Notes: generated by a model from the letters alone, not told the origin. Positions 1-8,973 are shown, counted from the stretch's first letter. The stretch is DNA of 64,000 nt from an uncultured Lachnospiraceae bacterium (GCA_944384125.1 CALWSF010000003.1:42651-106650), one strand, 5' to 3'. Numbers and translations: made by a program.

Positions 1-824
1 TCCCCGTTAAGATAGCCAAACTCCTCTTCCGCTATTTCCTCATGACAGAATACCTTCACTACTTTCTGTCCCTGAATCGTCTCTTCAATATATCCATTTA
101 ATGCACCAAGTGCAGACTGCTGCGCAGAAAAGTATTTCTGGCTCCGGTTTGCCACAAATCCCCCTGCCTTCATCATCACAGGAATCATTATGAGGGTTAT
201 AACTGCCAGATAAATATTTGTATAAAGCATCAGAAACAGCGTTCCCAGTATACTGAGTGCTCCTGAAAAAAGCTGAATCAGGGTACTGCTCAGCATATTT
301 CCGATAGTATCCACATCATTGGTAAAACGACTCATCAGATCGCCATTGCTGTTCGTGTCGTAAAAACGAAGCGGCAGTTTCTGGAGCTTTACAAACAGAT
401 CTTCCCTTATCCGCTGAAGCGCATTCTGGGCAATCGTCAGCATTATCCGCGACTGGGCATAATTGGCTGCAACACTTATAAGATAAACCGATGCCATCAC
501 AAGTAAAGCCCGGAAAAGACCTGCCGGATCTCCTCTGCTGCCGTCCACCGGGACGATATAGCGGTTTATGACAGGCCGCAGCATATATGCTCCTGTCAGG
601 TTCGTGATCGTACTCACAATCACACAGAAGAAAGCGACTGCCATTCCGAGGCGATCCTTCCTCAGATATGACATCAGGCGGCGGACTGTATCTCTGCTGT
701 TCCTGGGGCGCCCGCCCCTGCCGGGAGACATACGGCGGCCCGGTCCGTGGCGCCTGACCGGCTCTTTTGCCACCCGGTTTCCATATCTTCTTTTAAGACT
801 GGCAATTCTTTTCTCGTCTATCAT
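1..824 (-). CDS. ABC exporter half-transporter, partial (second subunit of heterodimer)
   Basis: The N-terminal 274 codons of an ABC exporter subunit; the rest, including the nucleotide-binding domain, lies beyond the window edge. A basic, Arg-rich cytoplasmic leader (about residues 1-45) is followed by the transmembrane domain, with exporter-typical stretches such as RFYDTNSNGDLMSRFTNDVD and an IQGQKVVKVF motif. Its start ATG overlaps the stop of the upstream ABC gene (ATGA, 821-824), so the two are translationally coupled and probably form a heterodimer like BmrCD or LmrCD. With the MarR gene upstream this is the standard Firmicute drug-efflux cassette. The substrate cannot be told from sequence. 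Confidence 0.93.
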   Translation of the reverse strand, partial: MIDEKRIASLKRRYGNRVAKEPVRRHGPGRRMSPGRGGRPRNSRDTVRRLMSYLRKDRLGMAVAFFCVIVSTITNLTGAYMLRPVINRYIVPVDGSRGDPAGLFRALLVMASVYLISVAANYAQSRIMLTIAQNALQRIREDLFVKLQKLPLRFYDTNSNGDLMSRFTNDVDTIGNMLSSTLIQLFSGALSILGTLFLMLYTNIYLAVITLIMIPVMMKAGGFVANRSQKYFSAQQSALGALNGYIEETIQGQKVVKVFCHEEIAEEEFGYLNG

Positions 825-2557
825 GATACCGCCTCCTCCTTTCCGCCATACTGCGTTTCATAAATCTCCCGGTAAGCACTGCAGCTTTCCATGAGCTCTT
901 CATGGCTTCCCAGACCGATAATTCTGCCCTCATCAAGAACAATAATCCGATCTGCATTTTCCACTGAACTGATCCTCTGAGCAATGATAAATTTTGTCGT
1001 TCCGCTAAGCTCATCCCGAAACGCCTGACGGATAGCTGCCTCTGTGGCAGTATCCACCGCGCTGGTACTGTCATCAAGAATCAGAATGCGAGGTTTCTTA
1101 AGAAGAGCCCGCGCAATACACAAACGCTGTTTCTGCCCGCCTGAGACATTTACGCCGCCCTGCCCCATATCTGTATCATAGCCATCCGAAAATCCGGAAA
1201 CAAAACCATCCGCCTGCGCGTGATCTGCTGCCCTCTTTATCTCCTCCATAGACGCATTTTCATTTCCCCACTTGAGATTTTCCTCTATTGTTCCTGAAAA
1301 AAGAACATTTTTCTGAAGAACCATCCCGACTCCGTCACGAAGATTTTTAAGCGAGTATTCTCTGACATCCACACCATCTACCAGAACAGCGCCTTCCGAT
1401 ACATCATAAAGACGGGGAATAAGCTGAACCATCGAAGTTTTTCCGCTTCCCGTGGAACCGATAATTCCGATCGTCTCTCCCGGGTTGGCTTTAAAGTTTA
1501 TGTGCTCCAGGACCATATCCCTGCTTCCACCATAGGAAAAAGACACATTCTTAAACTCCACCTCCCCGCGTTCCACGCACAGATCCTTATGCGATGCACT
1601 TTCATCACTCAAATCAATATCTGTATTCATCACTTCATTAATTCGCTTTACTGAAGCCATTGCACGTGAACTCTGGAGAAAAACCATGGATAACATCATA
1701 AGAGACATCAGAATCTGGACAATATATGTGGTAAAAGCCGTCAGACTTCCCACCTCCATGTCTCCTGCAATAATAATATTTCCGCCGTACCAGACAACTG
1801 CCAGAGTCGTCACATTCATCGCCAGCATCATAACCGGCATGGTTGCGATCACAATCCGCATGGCACGCAGGCTGCTGTCCTTAAGTTCCCCGTTCATTCG
1901 GGAGAATTTTTCCTCCTCAAATTCCTCGCGCACAAAAGACTTTACAACCCGCACATTCATAAGAACCTCCTGAATCCCGTTATTCAGGACATCCAGTTTT
2001 TTCTGCATGAAAGTAAATCGAGGATATGCTGTTGTCAGGATAACGACGATGGCTCCTGTCAGAAGAGGGATCACTATCAGAATGATCACAGCCAGTCTCG
2101 CATTCATGGTAAAGGCCATAATAAGCGCTCCCACAAGCATTCCCGGAGCCCTGAGCATCATCCTAAGCCCCATCATCATCACATTCTGTACCTGCTGAAT
2201 ATCATTTGTGAGACGGGTAACAAGTGATCCTGTGCTGAATTCGTCAATATTTTTAAAAGAAAACTGCTGAACTTTTGCAAACAGATCTCTTCTTAAATCA
2301 CTTGTAAAAGAAATAGATGCTTTTGCTGCAAAATAAGAACCCAGCACACCGCCGACAGCCATAAAAACCGTGGTAAAAAGCATAAGAATTCCCATTTTCA
2401 GAATATATTCCGTGTCTTTAAAAGCCACCCCGTTATTAATGATCATAGACATAAATTTAGGAAGAAGAATCTCCCCCAGAACCTCCGTCAGCATCATCAG
2501 AGGTCCCAGAATAAAGGCGGCCAGATAAGGGAGAATATATTTTTTATATTTTCTCAT
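821..2557 (-). CDS. ABC exporter, ATP-binding/permease subunit (degenerate-site half of heterodimer)
   Basis: A full half-transporter of 578 residues: six-helix transmembrane domain (about 1-310) and nucleotide-binding domain (about 330-578). Walker A GSTGSGKT is near 367-374, signature SGGQ near 472-475, and Walker B ends ILDD near 493-496. The residue after the Walker B Asp is Asp rather than the catalytic Glu, the hallmark of the degenerate site in heterodimeric exporters. I chose the start at 2557 because AGGAGG sits just upstream; a longer reading from 2641 would run far into marR. The start overlaps the end of marR by 14 bases and the stop overlaps the partner subunit by 4, so the three genes form one operon. 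Role: probable multidrug or amphiphile export at the membrane. Confidence 0.93.
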   Translation of the reverse strand: MRKYKKYILPYLAAFILGPLMMLTEVLGEILLPKFMSMIINNGVAFKDTEYILKMGILMLFTTVFMAVGGVLGSYFAAKASISFTSDLRRDLFAKVQQFSFKNIDEFSTGSLVTRLTNDIQQVQNVMMMGLRMMLRAPGMLVGALIMAFTMNARLAVIILIVIPLLTGAIVVILTTAYPRFTFMQKKLDVLNNGIQEVLMNVRVVKSFVREEFEEEKFSRMNGELKDSSLRAMRIVIATMPVMMLAMNVTTLAVVWYGGNIIIAGDMEVGSLTAFTTYIVQILMSLMMLSMVFLQSSRAMASVKRINEVMNTDIDLSDESASHKDLCVERGEVEFKNVSFSYGGSRDMVLEHINFKANPGETIGIIGSTGSGKTSMVQLIPRLYDVSEGAVLVDGVDVREYSLKNLRDGVGMVLQKNVLFSGTIEENLKWGNENASMEEIKRAADHAQADGFVSGFSDGYDTDMGQGGVNVSGGQKQRLCIARALLKKPRILILDDSTSAVDTATEAAIRQAFRDELSGTTKFIIAQRISSVENADRIIVLDEGRIIGLGSHEELMESCSAYREIYETQYGGKEEAVS

Positions 2558-3101
2558 TGGACGGCTCCTCCTGCTCTTCTGTTTTTTTACTTCCTGACGA
2601 ATCGTATGCAGGCTCTTTTTCATTCCGGCAGTCCCCGCCATTTTCCTGCATAAGATATTCCAGATTCAGCCGGATCCGATCCAGAAAATTTTCAAACTGA
2701 TCTATTTCGATGTCAGTAAAGCCCCTGAACTGTGCCTCCTCCACACGGCTGAAAATATTTTTATTCTTCTCCACCGCCGCATGGCCTTTAGGGGTAAGAC
2801 AGATCTGATTGAACCGGTTATCCTGCTTATCTGCAGACCGGCTTATATATCCCCCCTTTTCCAGCTTTTTAAGCGATACGGCAATTGTGGCTGTGGAAAC
2901 ATGCTGCCGATCCGCAATCTCCCTCTGTGATGCATTGGGATACCTGGCAATATGCATTAATATCTGATTCTGACTCCGGTACACCCCGGAATGGTTCAGC
3001 TCTCTGTCCAGATACATCCTGTGCAGTTTCATTACCATCACATATTTTTCCGTCAGCACACGTTTTTTTGCATCAAAATCCACATTTCGATTATCACACA
3101 T
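2544..3101 (-). CDS. MarR-family transcriptional regulator
   Basis: A 185-residue winged-helix regulator. The helix-turn-helix is visible around NASQREIADRQHVSTATIAV, followed by the wing (KLEKGGYISR, then DNRFNQICLT) and a C-terminal dimerisation helix. AAGGAGG lies 8 bases before the ATG at 3101, preferred over an upstream ATG at 3128. It heads an operon with two ABC exporter subunits and most likely represses it, being relieved by an exported compound, as is usual for MarR/ABC cassettes. The acidic C-terminal tail is longer than average. Ligand unknown. Confidence 0.92.
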   Translation of the reverse strand: MCDNRNVDFDAKKRVLTEKYVMVMKLHRMYLDRELNHSGVYRSQNQILMHIARYPNASQREIADRQHVSTATIAVSLKKLEKGGYISRSADKQDNRFNQICLTPKGHAAVEKNKNIFSRVEEAQFRGFTDIEIDQFENFLDRIRLNLEYLMQENGGDCRNEKEPAYDSSGSKKTEEQEEPSNEKI

Positions 3102-3193
3102 GGCATCCTCCTTTTTCCAGATTTTCATGTCAGTTTCTTTCCTTTAAAATTTATCCTGACTGCATTCACTTCGCAGCCCCAATAATAAACTAT

Positions 3194-3222
3194 ATAATAA
3201 TTAGTTAGTTAATTCCTGTCAA
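3194..3222 (-). promoter_or_regulatory. Sigma-A promoter of the marR-ABC operon with operator-like repeat
   Basis: TTGACA (3217-3222), 17-base spacer and TATTAT (3194-3199) form a near-consensus promoter reading leftward into marR. The spacer holds AATTA-N6-TAATT, an inverted repeat with an internal TTAGTTAG direct repeat (3199-3214). A repressor there would block RNA polymerase, so it is the natural autoregulatory MarR site. Binding is inferred. Confidence 0.75.
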
Positions 3223-3351
3223 GGGTAATTTTTCGCAGAAAAACATGGCTGTCAGAGCGTCAGAAAAACTCTGCTTATCATCAATCAATGCATTTCTGAA
3301 TGTTCACTGTTAAACAAAACAGATGTATAATATACTCTGTCATCACAGCGG

Positions 3352-3503
3352 ACAGGCAGCGTTTCCAAAGTTGTCCCGATAGATAAATTAAGTATCGTCA
3401 TTACCCTGGTTTTAGCTTTCATGTTCCTGCATGAAGAAATCACGAAAAAAATCTGATAGGAAGTATCCTGATTACCGTTGGGACATTATTTATGGTAATG
3501 TAA
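3352..3503 (+). pseudogene. EamA/DMT-family transporter, C-terminal remnant with frameshift
   Basis: Reading rightward, the frame gives GSVSKVVPIDKLS, then a hydrophobic stretch and FLHEEITKK, the typical end of EamA (drug/metabolite) transporters. After the AAAAAAA run the frame is broken; continuing in another frame gives LIGSILITVGTLFMVM and a stop at 3501-3503, the expected C-terminus. Only about 50 of roughly 140-300 residues remain and no start or ribosome binding site is present. This is decayed debris, not a functional gene. The stretch from 3223 to 3351 shows nothing else coding. Confidence 0.7.
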
Positions 3504-3526
3504 TAAAACTGTTTATGCCTTATCTG

Positions 3527-3583
3527 CAAAAAATGCCACAGGCAATCAGCATATAACTGACAGCCTGTGGCATTTTTGCTTTT
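3527..3583. terminator. Bidirectional rho-independent terminator
   Basis: AAAATGCCACAGGC pairs with GCCTGTGGCATTTT (about 14 bp) around a 16-base loop, with A- and T-runs at the two ends. It ends the rnf operon coming from the right and would also have served the decayed EamA gene from the left. Confidence 0.85.
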
Positions 3584-3638
3584 TGATTATCTTTTTTCCG
3601 GAAAGAAAGGAATATTGCACCTTCTCCGAAAACCGGAA

Positions 3639-4430
3639 TTAAATAATAACCTTAACCGGGCACTTCTCCGCACATTTTCCGCAGTTCGTGCATTTGGAAT
3701 AATCGATAACCGCTACGTTATTATCCATATGGATGGCATCAAACTCGCACTGCTTTGTACACAGTGTACAGCCGATACAGCCGAAATCACATTTCGCCTT
3801 CACAGCCGGTCCTCTGTCATGAGAATTACACTGTACCAGGTGCTCCGCCTTATAAGGAACAAGGTCAATCAGGTGCTGCGGGCAGGCAGCTACACACTGG
3901 CCGCAGGCCACACATTTTTCCTTGTCAACTACCGCAATACCGTCCTCAATGTGGATGGCATCAAACTTACAGGCAGTTACACAGGAACCAAAGCCCATAC
4001 ATCCGTAGGAGCAGGCCTTGTCTCCGCCGCCCGGAACTACCGTTGCCTTCTTACAGTCTTTAATTCCATAGTAATTATACTGTGTTCTTGTGTGATCACA
4101 GGTTCCCTTACATTTTACAAATGCAACCATCTTCTCACTGGAACCGGCTTCCACACCCATGATAGCCGCAATTTTTTCGCCGACAGGAGCACCTCCTACC
4201 GGACAAGCGTTAACCGGTGCCTTACCCTCGGAAATAGCCTTTGCCAGACCGTCACATCCCGGGTAACCGCAGCCGCCGCAGTTATTTCCCGGCAGCTCCT
4301 CGCGGATTGCCGCTTCTTTCTCATCTACCTCAACCTTAAATTTCTCACCGAAAAGGCCAAGGCCGATACCAACTACAATGCCGACTACCGCAATAACGAC
4401 AGCCGCAATAAGAATCGAATACATATCCAT
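3639..4430 (-). CDS. rnfB: Rnf electron transport complex subunit B (iron-sulfur protein)
   Basis: RnfB takes electrons from reduced ferredoxin and passes them through several 4Fe-4S clusters to the membrane part of Rnf, which reduces NAD+ and pumps Na+ or H+. The 263-residue protein has an N-terminal membrane anchor (about 5-28), a four-Cys CGGCGYPGC motif typical of RnfB/NfnB, then CxxCxxCxxxCP clusters in the C-terminal half (CVACGQCVAACP, CIGCTLCTKQC, CTNCGKCAEKCP). It is the last gene of rnfCDGEAB, 15 bases after rnfA, with a terminator downstream. Length and gene order match clostridial Rnf. Confidence 0.97.
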   Translation of the reverse strand: MDMYSILIAAVVIAVVGIVVGIGLGLFGEKFKVEVDEKEAAIREELPGNNCGGCGYPGCDGLAKAISEGKAPVNACPVGGAPVGEKIAAIMGVEAGSSEKMVAFVKCKGTCDHTRTQYNYYGIKDCKKATVVPGGGDKACSYGCMGFGSCVTACKFDAIHIEDGIAVVDKEKCVACGQCVAACPQHLIDLVPYKAEHLVQCNSHDRGPAVKAKCDFGCIGCTLCTKQCEFDAIHMDNNVAVIDYSKCTNCGKCAEKCPVKVII

Positions 4431-4445
4431 CTTCGTCTCCTCCTT

Positions 4446-5024
4446 CTACAGTAATCCGGAAAATCCGAAAAATGCGATTGCCATAAGTCCTGCTGTTACA
4501 AGTACAATGGGAGAACCCTGGAAGTTATAGGGAATATCATTTCCTTCCATATGCTCACGGATACCGGCCAGAAGAACGATAGCGATCGTGTAGCCGATTG
4601 CCGTACCCACACCGTTTACCACGCTCTGTACAAAGCCGTAACCGCTCTGTACGTTTGTGATGGCAACACCCAGCACGGCACAGTTCGTCGTGATCAGCGG
4701 AAGGAACACACCCAGCGCATTGTAGAGAGATACCATACATTTTTTAAGGAACATCTCTACAATCTGCACCAGAGCTGCAATTACAAGAATAAATACAATC
4801 GTTTTCAGATAGTCCATTCCCAGCGGAGCCAGAACAAAATCATAAATCAGACTGGCTACAATGGAGGCAATGGTAATAACAAAGATAACCGCACCGCCCA
4901 TGCCGGCCGCGGTTTCCACCTTCTTGGAAACACCGACGAAGGAACAGATGCCGAGGAACTGGCTCAATACAACATTGCTGACCAGAGCTGAACTGATCGC
5001 AATAACGAGTAACTCTTTCATCAT
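4446..5024 (-). CDS. rnfA: Rnf complex subunit A (integral membrane)
   Basis: A 192-residue membrane protein with six predicted helices, homologous to NqrE. The conserved half-helix residues VLSQFLGICSFVG near the N-terminus and LITTNCAVLG in the middle carry the two Cys residues that bind the membrane-embedded Fe-S cluster shared with RnfE. The start ATGATG overlaps the rnfE stop; the second ATG (5021) has slightly better spacing to AGGAGG, so either may be used. Required for ion translocation and electron transfer across the membrane. Confidence 0.97.
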   Translation of the reverse strand: MMKELLVIAISSALVSNVVLSQFLGICSFVGVSKKVETAAGMGGAVIFVITIASIVASLIYDFVLAPLGMDYLKTIVFILVIAALVQIVEMFLKKCMVSLYNALGVFLPLITTNCAVLGVAITNVQSGYGFVQSVVNGVGTAIGYTIAIVLLAGIREHMEGNDIPYNFQGSPIVLVTAGLMAIAFFGFSGLL

Positions 5025-5713
5025 TTTTCCTCCTTACTTTCTTCCACATGTCCCGCACAGCTTAAGCAGTCGCCGCTGCATGCAGATTTTTTGCCCTTCT
5101 TCTTGGCTGAACCGTTCGTTGCAGAAGGAGCCTTCAGCTTATTCTGAAGCGCTGTAAGACCTGCAAGTACAAAGAATGCACCCGGAGCCAGAATAAAGAT
5201 GGAGATTGGCTGGTAGGAGGCCGGTGTTACCGTCACACCGAAGATTGTGCCTGCTCCGAGAATCTCACGGAAGGAACCGATGAGAACAAGAGCAATGGTA
5301 AATCCGAGACCCATACCGATTCCGTCAAATGCAGACAGGATCGGGCCGTTTTTCATGGCATATGCCTCCGCACGTCCCAGAATAATACAGTTAACAACGA
5401 TCAGAGGAATATAAAGTCCCAGAGAACTGTACAGGGAAGGAACAAAACCTTCCATCAGCATATCTACAATCGTTACGAAAGAAGCAACTACAACAATCTC
5501 AGCCGGAAGGCGGACTCCATCCGGAATAATCTTCCGCAGTGCAGCAATCAGAATATTTGCCGCAACAAGAACCGCCGTTGTGGAGAGACCCATTCCCAGA
5601 CCATTAATGGCAGAAGTTGTAACAGCCAGTGTGGGACACAGTCCCAGCATCTGAACGAAAATGGGATTTTCTTTCCAGATTCCGTTATATATACGTTCTA
5701 TATATTTATTCAT
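5021..5713 (-). CDS. rnfE: Rnf complex subunit E (integral membrane)
   Basis: Paralogue of RnfA and homologue of NqrD: multiple helices with LGLCPTLAV and IVVNCIILGRAEA holding the conserved Cys residues. I place the start at 5713 (MNKYIERIYNG), 9 bases after AGGAGGTGG and 13 bases after rnfG; an in-frame ATG at 5719 is too close to the ribosome binding site. The protein has 230 residues. The tail from about 195 is unusual: Lys- and Ser-rich with CSGDCLSCAGH, three Cys residues that could bind a metal but lie outside the core RnfE fold. Overlaps rnfA by 4 bases. Confidence 0.95.
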   Translation of the reverse strand: MNKYIERIYNGIWKENPIFVQMLGLCPTLAVTTSAINGLGMGLSTTAVLVAANILIAALRKIIPDGVRLPAEIVVVASFVTIVDMLMEGFVPSLYSSLGLYIPLIVVNCIILGRAEAYAMKNGPILSAFDGIGMGLGFTIALVLIGSFREILGAGTIFGVTVTPASYQPISIFILAPGAFFVLAGLTALQNKLKAPSATNGSAKKKGKKSACSGDCLSCAGHVEESKEEK

Positions 5714-5726
5714 TCTCATCCACCTC

Positions 5727-6335
5727 CTACTTCGCAATGCAGTTATTTACGAAATAAACTGCCGCATTCGTTGCATTTGTTACTGCAGAGGAAGTGATGG
5801 TCGCACCACTGATGGACTGAATCTGGTTATCAGCCGTGGGGGCCGTCTTTGTTACTTCAAGAAGCTCCGCATTCTTTCCAATGTACTGATCTTTAAACGC
5901 CGGCTCCTTTGCATTCATACCAAGACCGGGTGTATCGCTGATGCTTAAGAATCCGATGCCGGTAAGCGTTCCCTCAGAGGTAATGCCGACTGCAATCTGT
6001 ACGTCGCCTCCGTAACTCTCGGAGGAAGTGGAAGTAATCAGGTATCCGATCACATTGCCGCTGGCATCAAGAGCCTGCTGTGCATCATTTACCGTAACTT
6101 TCCCAAATCCCTGTGCTGAGATTTCTTCTGCACAGGCGGATACAGCGTCCGTGAGCTCCTGCGTCTTCTCAAAGCTGGCTGCATCGGGATATACCTCCTG
6201 ATATGTCGCGGTCGCAGCCGCCTCCTGTGCTTTTCTGATTGGTTCCAGCGTGATGTCATGAACCGCTCCGAGGCAGAAACCTGCTACAAGTGTGATAATA
6301 AAAAGAATTACTGTATTCTTGATTATTTTATTCAT
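5727..6335 (-). CDS. rnfG: Rnf complex subunit G (covalent FMN protein)
   Basis: RnfG is anchored by an N-terminal helix (about 7-26) with an extracytoplasmic FMN-binding domain. SGAT at 176-179 is the flavin attachment motif; FMN is linked to the Thr by the flavin transferase ApbE. The GIGFL..SDTPGLG segment around 126-140 is characteristic of the NqrC/RnfG fold. 202 residues, normal length. The start overlaps the rnfD stop by 4 bases. Confidence 0.96.
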   Translation of the reverse strand: MNKIIKNTVILFIITLVAGFCLGAVHDITLEPIRKAQEAAATATYQEVYPDAASFEKTQELTDAVSACAEEISAQGFGKVTVNDAQQALDASGNVIGYLITSTSSESYGGDVQIAVGITSEGTLTGIGFLSISDTPGLGMNAKEPAFKDQYIGKNAELLEVTKTAPTADNQIQSISGATITSSAVTNATNAAVYFVNNCIAK

Positions 6336-7273
6336 TTTTTACTACCTCCCTTTCCAAATGCAGTGGGAAGCGTTGCTTTTTCAATCAGCGGAACCAGAAG
6401 GTTGCTCAGAATAATTGCATAGGAAACTCCCTCCGGAGAAGCTCCCCACAGACGGAAGGTTCCCGTCAGAACACCGAGAATAATTCCGTATACAACCTGA
6501 CCCTTTACGGTAAGCGGACTCGTCACATAATCCGTAGCCATAAAGAAAGCACCAAAAATCAGACCACCTGCACAGATCTCGCTGAGTGTATAGGTTACGT
6601 CAAAGCCGCCGAATACAAAGATAAATACGGCAACCGTACCTATGTAAATCAGCGGAATTCTGGGGCTGATAACCTTGCGCACGATCATGTAAACCGCACC
6701 AATCAGAAGTGCAATGACAGATACCTCGCCGATGGTTCCCGGAATCCGTCCGATAACCAGAGCTGCGAGATCAACCTCCTGACCTGCTCTCAGCTGTGCC
6801 AGAGGAGTTGCACCGGATACACTGTCAAAGCCGATGCTTGCAGCAGAAAAATCATTCATAAAACCTGCAAAGGAAATAAGCAGGAAACAGCGGGCAGCAA
6901 GAGCCGGGTTCATGAAGTTCTGTCCCAGACCACCATAAAGCTGTTTTACTACTACGATGGCAAAGACACCGCCCAGCATGGGAATCCATACCGGAATTTC
7001 CGGCGGCATATTAAGTGCCAGAATCATACCCGTTACAACAGCACTGCCATCTGTGATCGTAATCGGTTTTTTCATCAGCTTCTCATAAACATACTCAGAT
7101 AAAACACATGCAACAACCGTCGCAACCAGCACGAGAAGCGCATTAAATCCAAACTGCCATACACCGTATACACTGGCAGGAATCATCGCAATTACCACAT
7201 CGAACATAAGGTTCTGTGTCGTGATCCTGTCTCTTACATGAGGTGATGACGATACGTTAAATAATTTTCCCAT
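6332..7273 (-). CDS. rnfD: Rnf complex subunit D (membrane, covalent FMN)
   Basis: NqrB-like membrane subunit, 313 residues, with eight or more hydrophobic segments. SGAT at 153-156 is the second covalent FMN attachment site, on an extracytoplasmic loop. Conserved GGLGQNFMNPAL and FFMATDYVTSP stretches identify the family. RnfD is a main ion-conducting part of the complex. ATGA overlap with rnfG and a 13-base gap from rnfC indicate one transcript. Confidence 0.97.
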   Translation of the reverse strand: MGKLFNVSSSPHVRDRITTQNLMFDVVIAMIPASVYGVWQFGFNALLVLVATVVACVLSEYVYEKLMKKPITITDGSAVVTGMILALNMPPEIPVWIPMLGGVFAIVVVKQLYGGLGQNFMNPALAARCFLLISFAGFMNDFSAASIGFDSVSGATPLAQLRAGQEVDLAALVIGRIPGTIGEVSVIALLIGAVYMIVRKVISPRIPLIYIGTVAVFIFVFGGFDVTYTLSEICAGGLIFGAFFMATDYVTSPLTVKGQVVYGIILGVLTGTFRLWGASPEGVSYAIILSNLLVPLIEKATLPTAFGKGGSKK

Positions 7274-7286
7274 TTCTTCACACCTC

Positions 7287-8612
7287 CTACTTTCTGCGGC
7301 TGGCCGCCACTGCTTTACGCATTTCCTTAAATGCCTGTGTCAGAGGCCTCTTTGCCGGACATGTATAGGCACAGCAGCCGCACTCAACACATTCCATACC
7401 GTTCAGACTCTGGAATTTCTCCAGATCGTTCCGAAGGGAGGCCGACATCATAAGAGGAGGTACAAGGTGCTCCGGACAAACGCTCACACAGCGTCCGCAG
7501 CGAATACAGGGAGTCGGCTCCATAGCCGCAACCTGATCCTTCGTAAACGTCGTCAGAGCAGAAGATGTTTTTGCCACCGGGAAATCAAGGCTGAAAAGTG
7601 CCTGTCCCATCATCGGACCTCCGGATATCATCTTCTCCGGCTCTGTCTTGAAACCGCCTGCTGCATCAACCAGTCTCTGGTAATTTGTTCCCAGTCTTAC
7701 CTCGAAATTCTGCGGCTCAGCCACAGCATCTCCCGTAACTGTGATAATTTTTCTGATCAGCGGCGTAGTTCTGCAGACTGCATTATAAATAGAAGCAACT
7801 GTATCAATGTTATCAACAACGCATCCCGCATCCGCCGGAAGCATGGAGGAATTAATCTCCCGTCCCGTAACTGCATATATCAGGGTACGCTCTCCACCCT
7901 GCGGATACTTGGTAAGCAGCGGACGAACCTCAATCCTCGGCTCATCCTTTACCATTTCCGTCAGCTTCTTGATTGCCTGCGGCTTATTGTTTTCAATACC
8001 GATAATTCCCCTGGCATTGTCAAAAAGCTGAAGAATAACCTTGAGTCCGGCAATAATCTCTTCCGGACGCTCCATCATTACCCGGTAGTCACTGGTCAGA
8101 TACGGCTCACACTCAGCGCCATTTACAATTACATAATCAATTGCATTTTCATCCTTGGGAGTAAGCTTTACATGCGTCGGGAATCCGGCACCACCAAGTC
8201 CGACAATTCCGGCATCCTTTATAATCTGCCGGATTTCTTCTTTTGAAAGTTTCGTGAAATCCCGTTCCGTGCCGAAACCTTCAATCGCCTCTTCCTCTCC
8301 GTCATTCTCCACAATGATCGACTGAACCATCGCACCATTGGCAACAAGCCGGGGCTCGATACCCTTTACCGTACCCGAAACAGAACAGAGCACATTAGCA
8401 GAAATAAATCCGCCGGCCTCTGCAATGATCTGGCCCTTCAGCACATGATCTCCCTTGGCAACCAGTGGTTTTGCAGGCGCACCAATATGCTGGGACAGCG
8501 GATAAACCATTGTCTCGCCCTTTTCAGATGCAAGCACTTTGATTGGCTTATCCTCAGACAGTTCTTTTCCCTCGTATGGATGAATGCCGCCTATAAACGT
8601 AGCCAAACCCAT
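7287..8612 (-). CDS. rnfC: Rnf complex subunit C (NADH/flavin-binding, peripheral)
   Basis: First gene of the rnf operon. RnfC binds NAD(H) and FMN and carries two 4Fe-4S clusters, forming the exit site where NAD+ is reduced. In 441 residues one sees an N-terminal barrel-sandwich part (GGIHPYEGK, HIGAPAKPLV), the GLGGAGFPTHVK dinucleotide-binding loop, and two C-terminal cluster motifs (CIRCGRCVSVCP and CVECGCCAYTCP). The start ATG at 8612 is 8 bases from AGAGGG; a TTG immediately before it is a less likely start. Clostridial RnfC lacks the long C-terminal extension of the Proteobacterial protein, as here. Confidence 0.97.
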   Translation of the reverse strand: MGLATFIGGIHPYEGKELSEDKPIKVLASEKGETMVYPLSQHIGAPAKPLVAKGDHVLKGQIIAEAGGFISANVLCSVSGTVKGIEPRLVANGAMVQSIIVENDGEEEAIEGFGTERDFTKLSKEEIRQIIKDAGIVGLGGAGFPTHVKLTPKDENAIDYVIVNGAECEPYLTSDYRVMMERPEEIIAGLKVILQLFDNARGIIGIENNKPQAIKKLTEMVKDEPRIEVRPLLTKYPQGGERTLIYAVTGREINSSMLPADAGCVVDNIDTVASIYNAVCRTTPLIRKIITVTGDAVAEPQNFEVRLGTNYQRLVDAAGGFKTEPEKMISGGPMMGQALFSLDFPVAKTSSALTTFTKDQVAAMEPTPCIRCGRCVSVCPEHLVPPLMMSASLRNDLEKFQSLNGMECVECGCCAYTCPAKRPLTQAFKEMRKAVAASRRK

Positions 8613-8737
8613 CAATTAAACCCTCTTTCTCTAGCTTATTTTTCCGTCTTCCCGCGATGCCGAATCCCTCATTTCGACAGGTGCGTTTTATGCTGTTGCC
8701 TCGTGATTTATATCGCACCGTGGAGACAGAATCTACC
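8613..8737 (-). promoter_or_regulatory. Structured 5' leader of the rnf operon (possible riboswitch, class unknown)
   Basis: About 125 bases separate the predicted transcription start from rnfC, long for this genome's operons. The leader can fold GGTGCG against CGCACC around a roughly 28-base purine-rich loop, followed by a G-rich segment (GGGATTCGGCATCGCGGGAA). I see no terminator before rnfC, so any control would act on translation. It does not match a riboswitch class I can name by eye. Confidence 0.35.
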
Positions 8738-8743
8738 GGATAT

Positions 8744-8772
8744 AGTATAGCATAGGTAAAACTATTTAACAA
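8744..8772 (-). promoter_or_regulatory. Sigma-A promoter of the rnf operon
   Basis: TTGTTA (8767-8772), 17-base spacer and TATACT (8744-8749), reading leftward into rnfC. The 200 bases further right (8773-8973) show no gene or other clear element. Confidence 0.75.
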
Positions 8773-8973
8773 TTGGAAAATTGAAGTTCTCATCCACTCT
8801 TTTTGTATAAAAACAAATACACCTGTCTTTTTTCTTATGCCACTTTCGTACACAAACCACAAAATTCGTTAAAAATCCGATAAAATATCTCCCGAAACTG
8901 CCTGTCAAATCCCCTTTTTTACAGTATTTTTTCGGATTTCAGCAAATTGTTTTTTCCCATGCGCACCGCACGA

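Noticed and set aside
3567-4454. A 295-codon plus-strand frame across rnfB
   Set aside because: It is antisense to rnfB, whose cluster motifs are unmistakable. The frame is a composition shadow.
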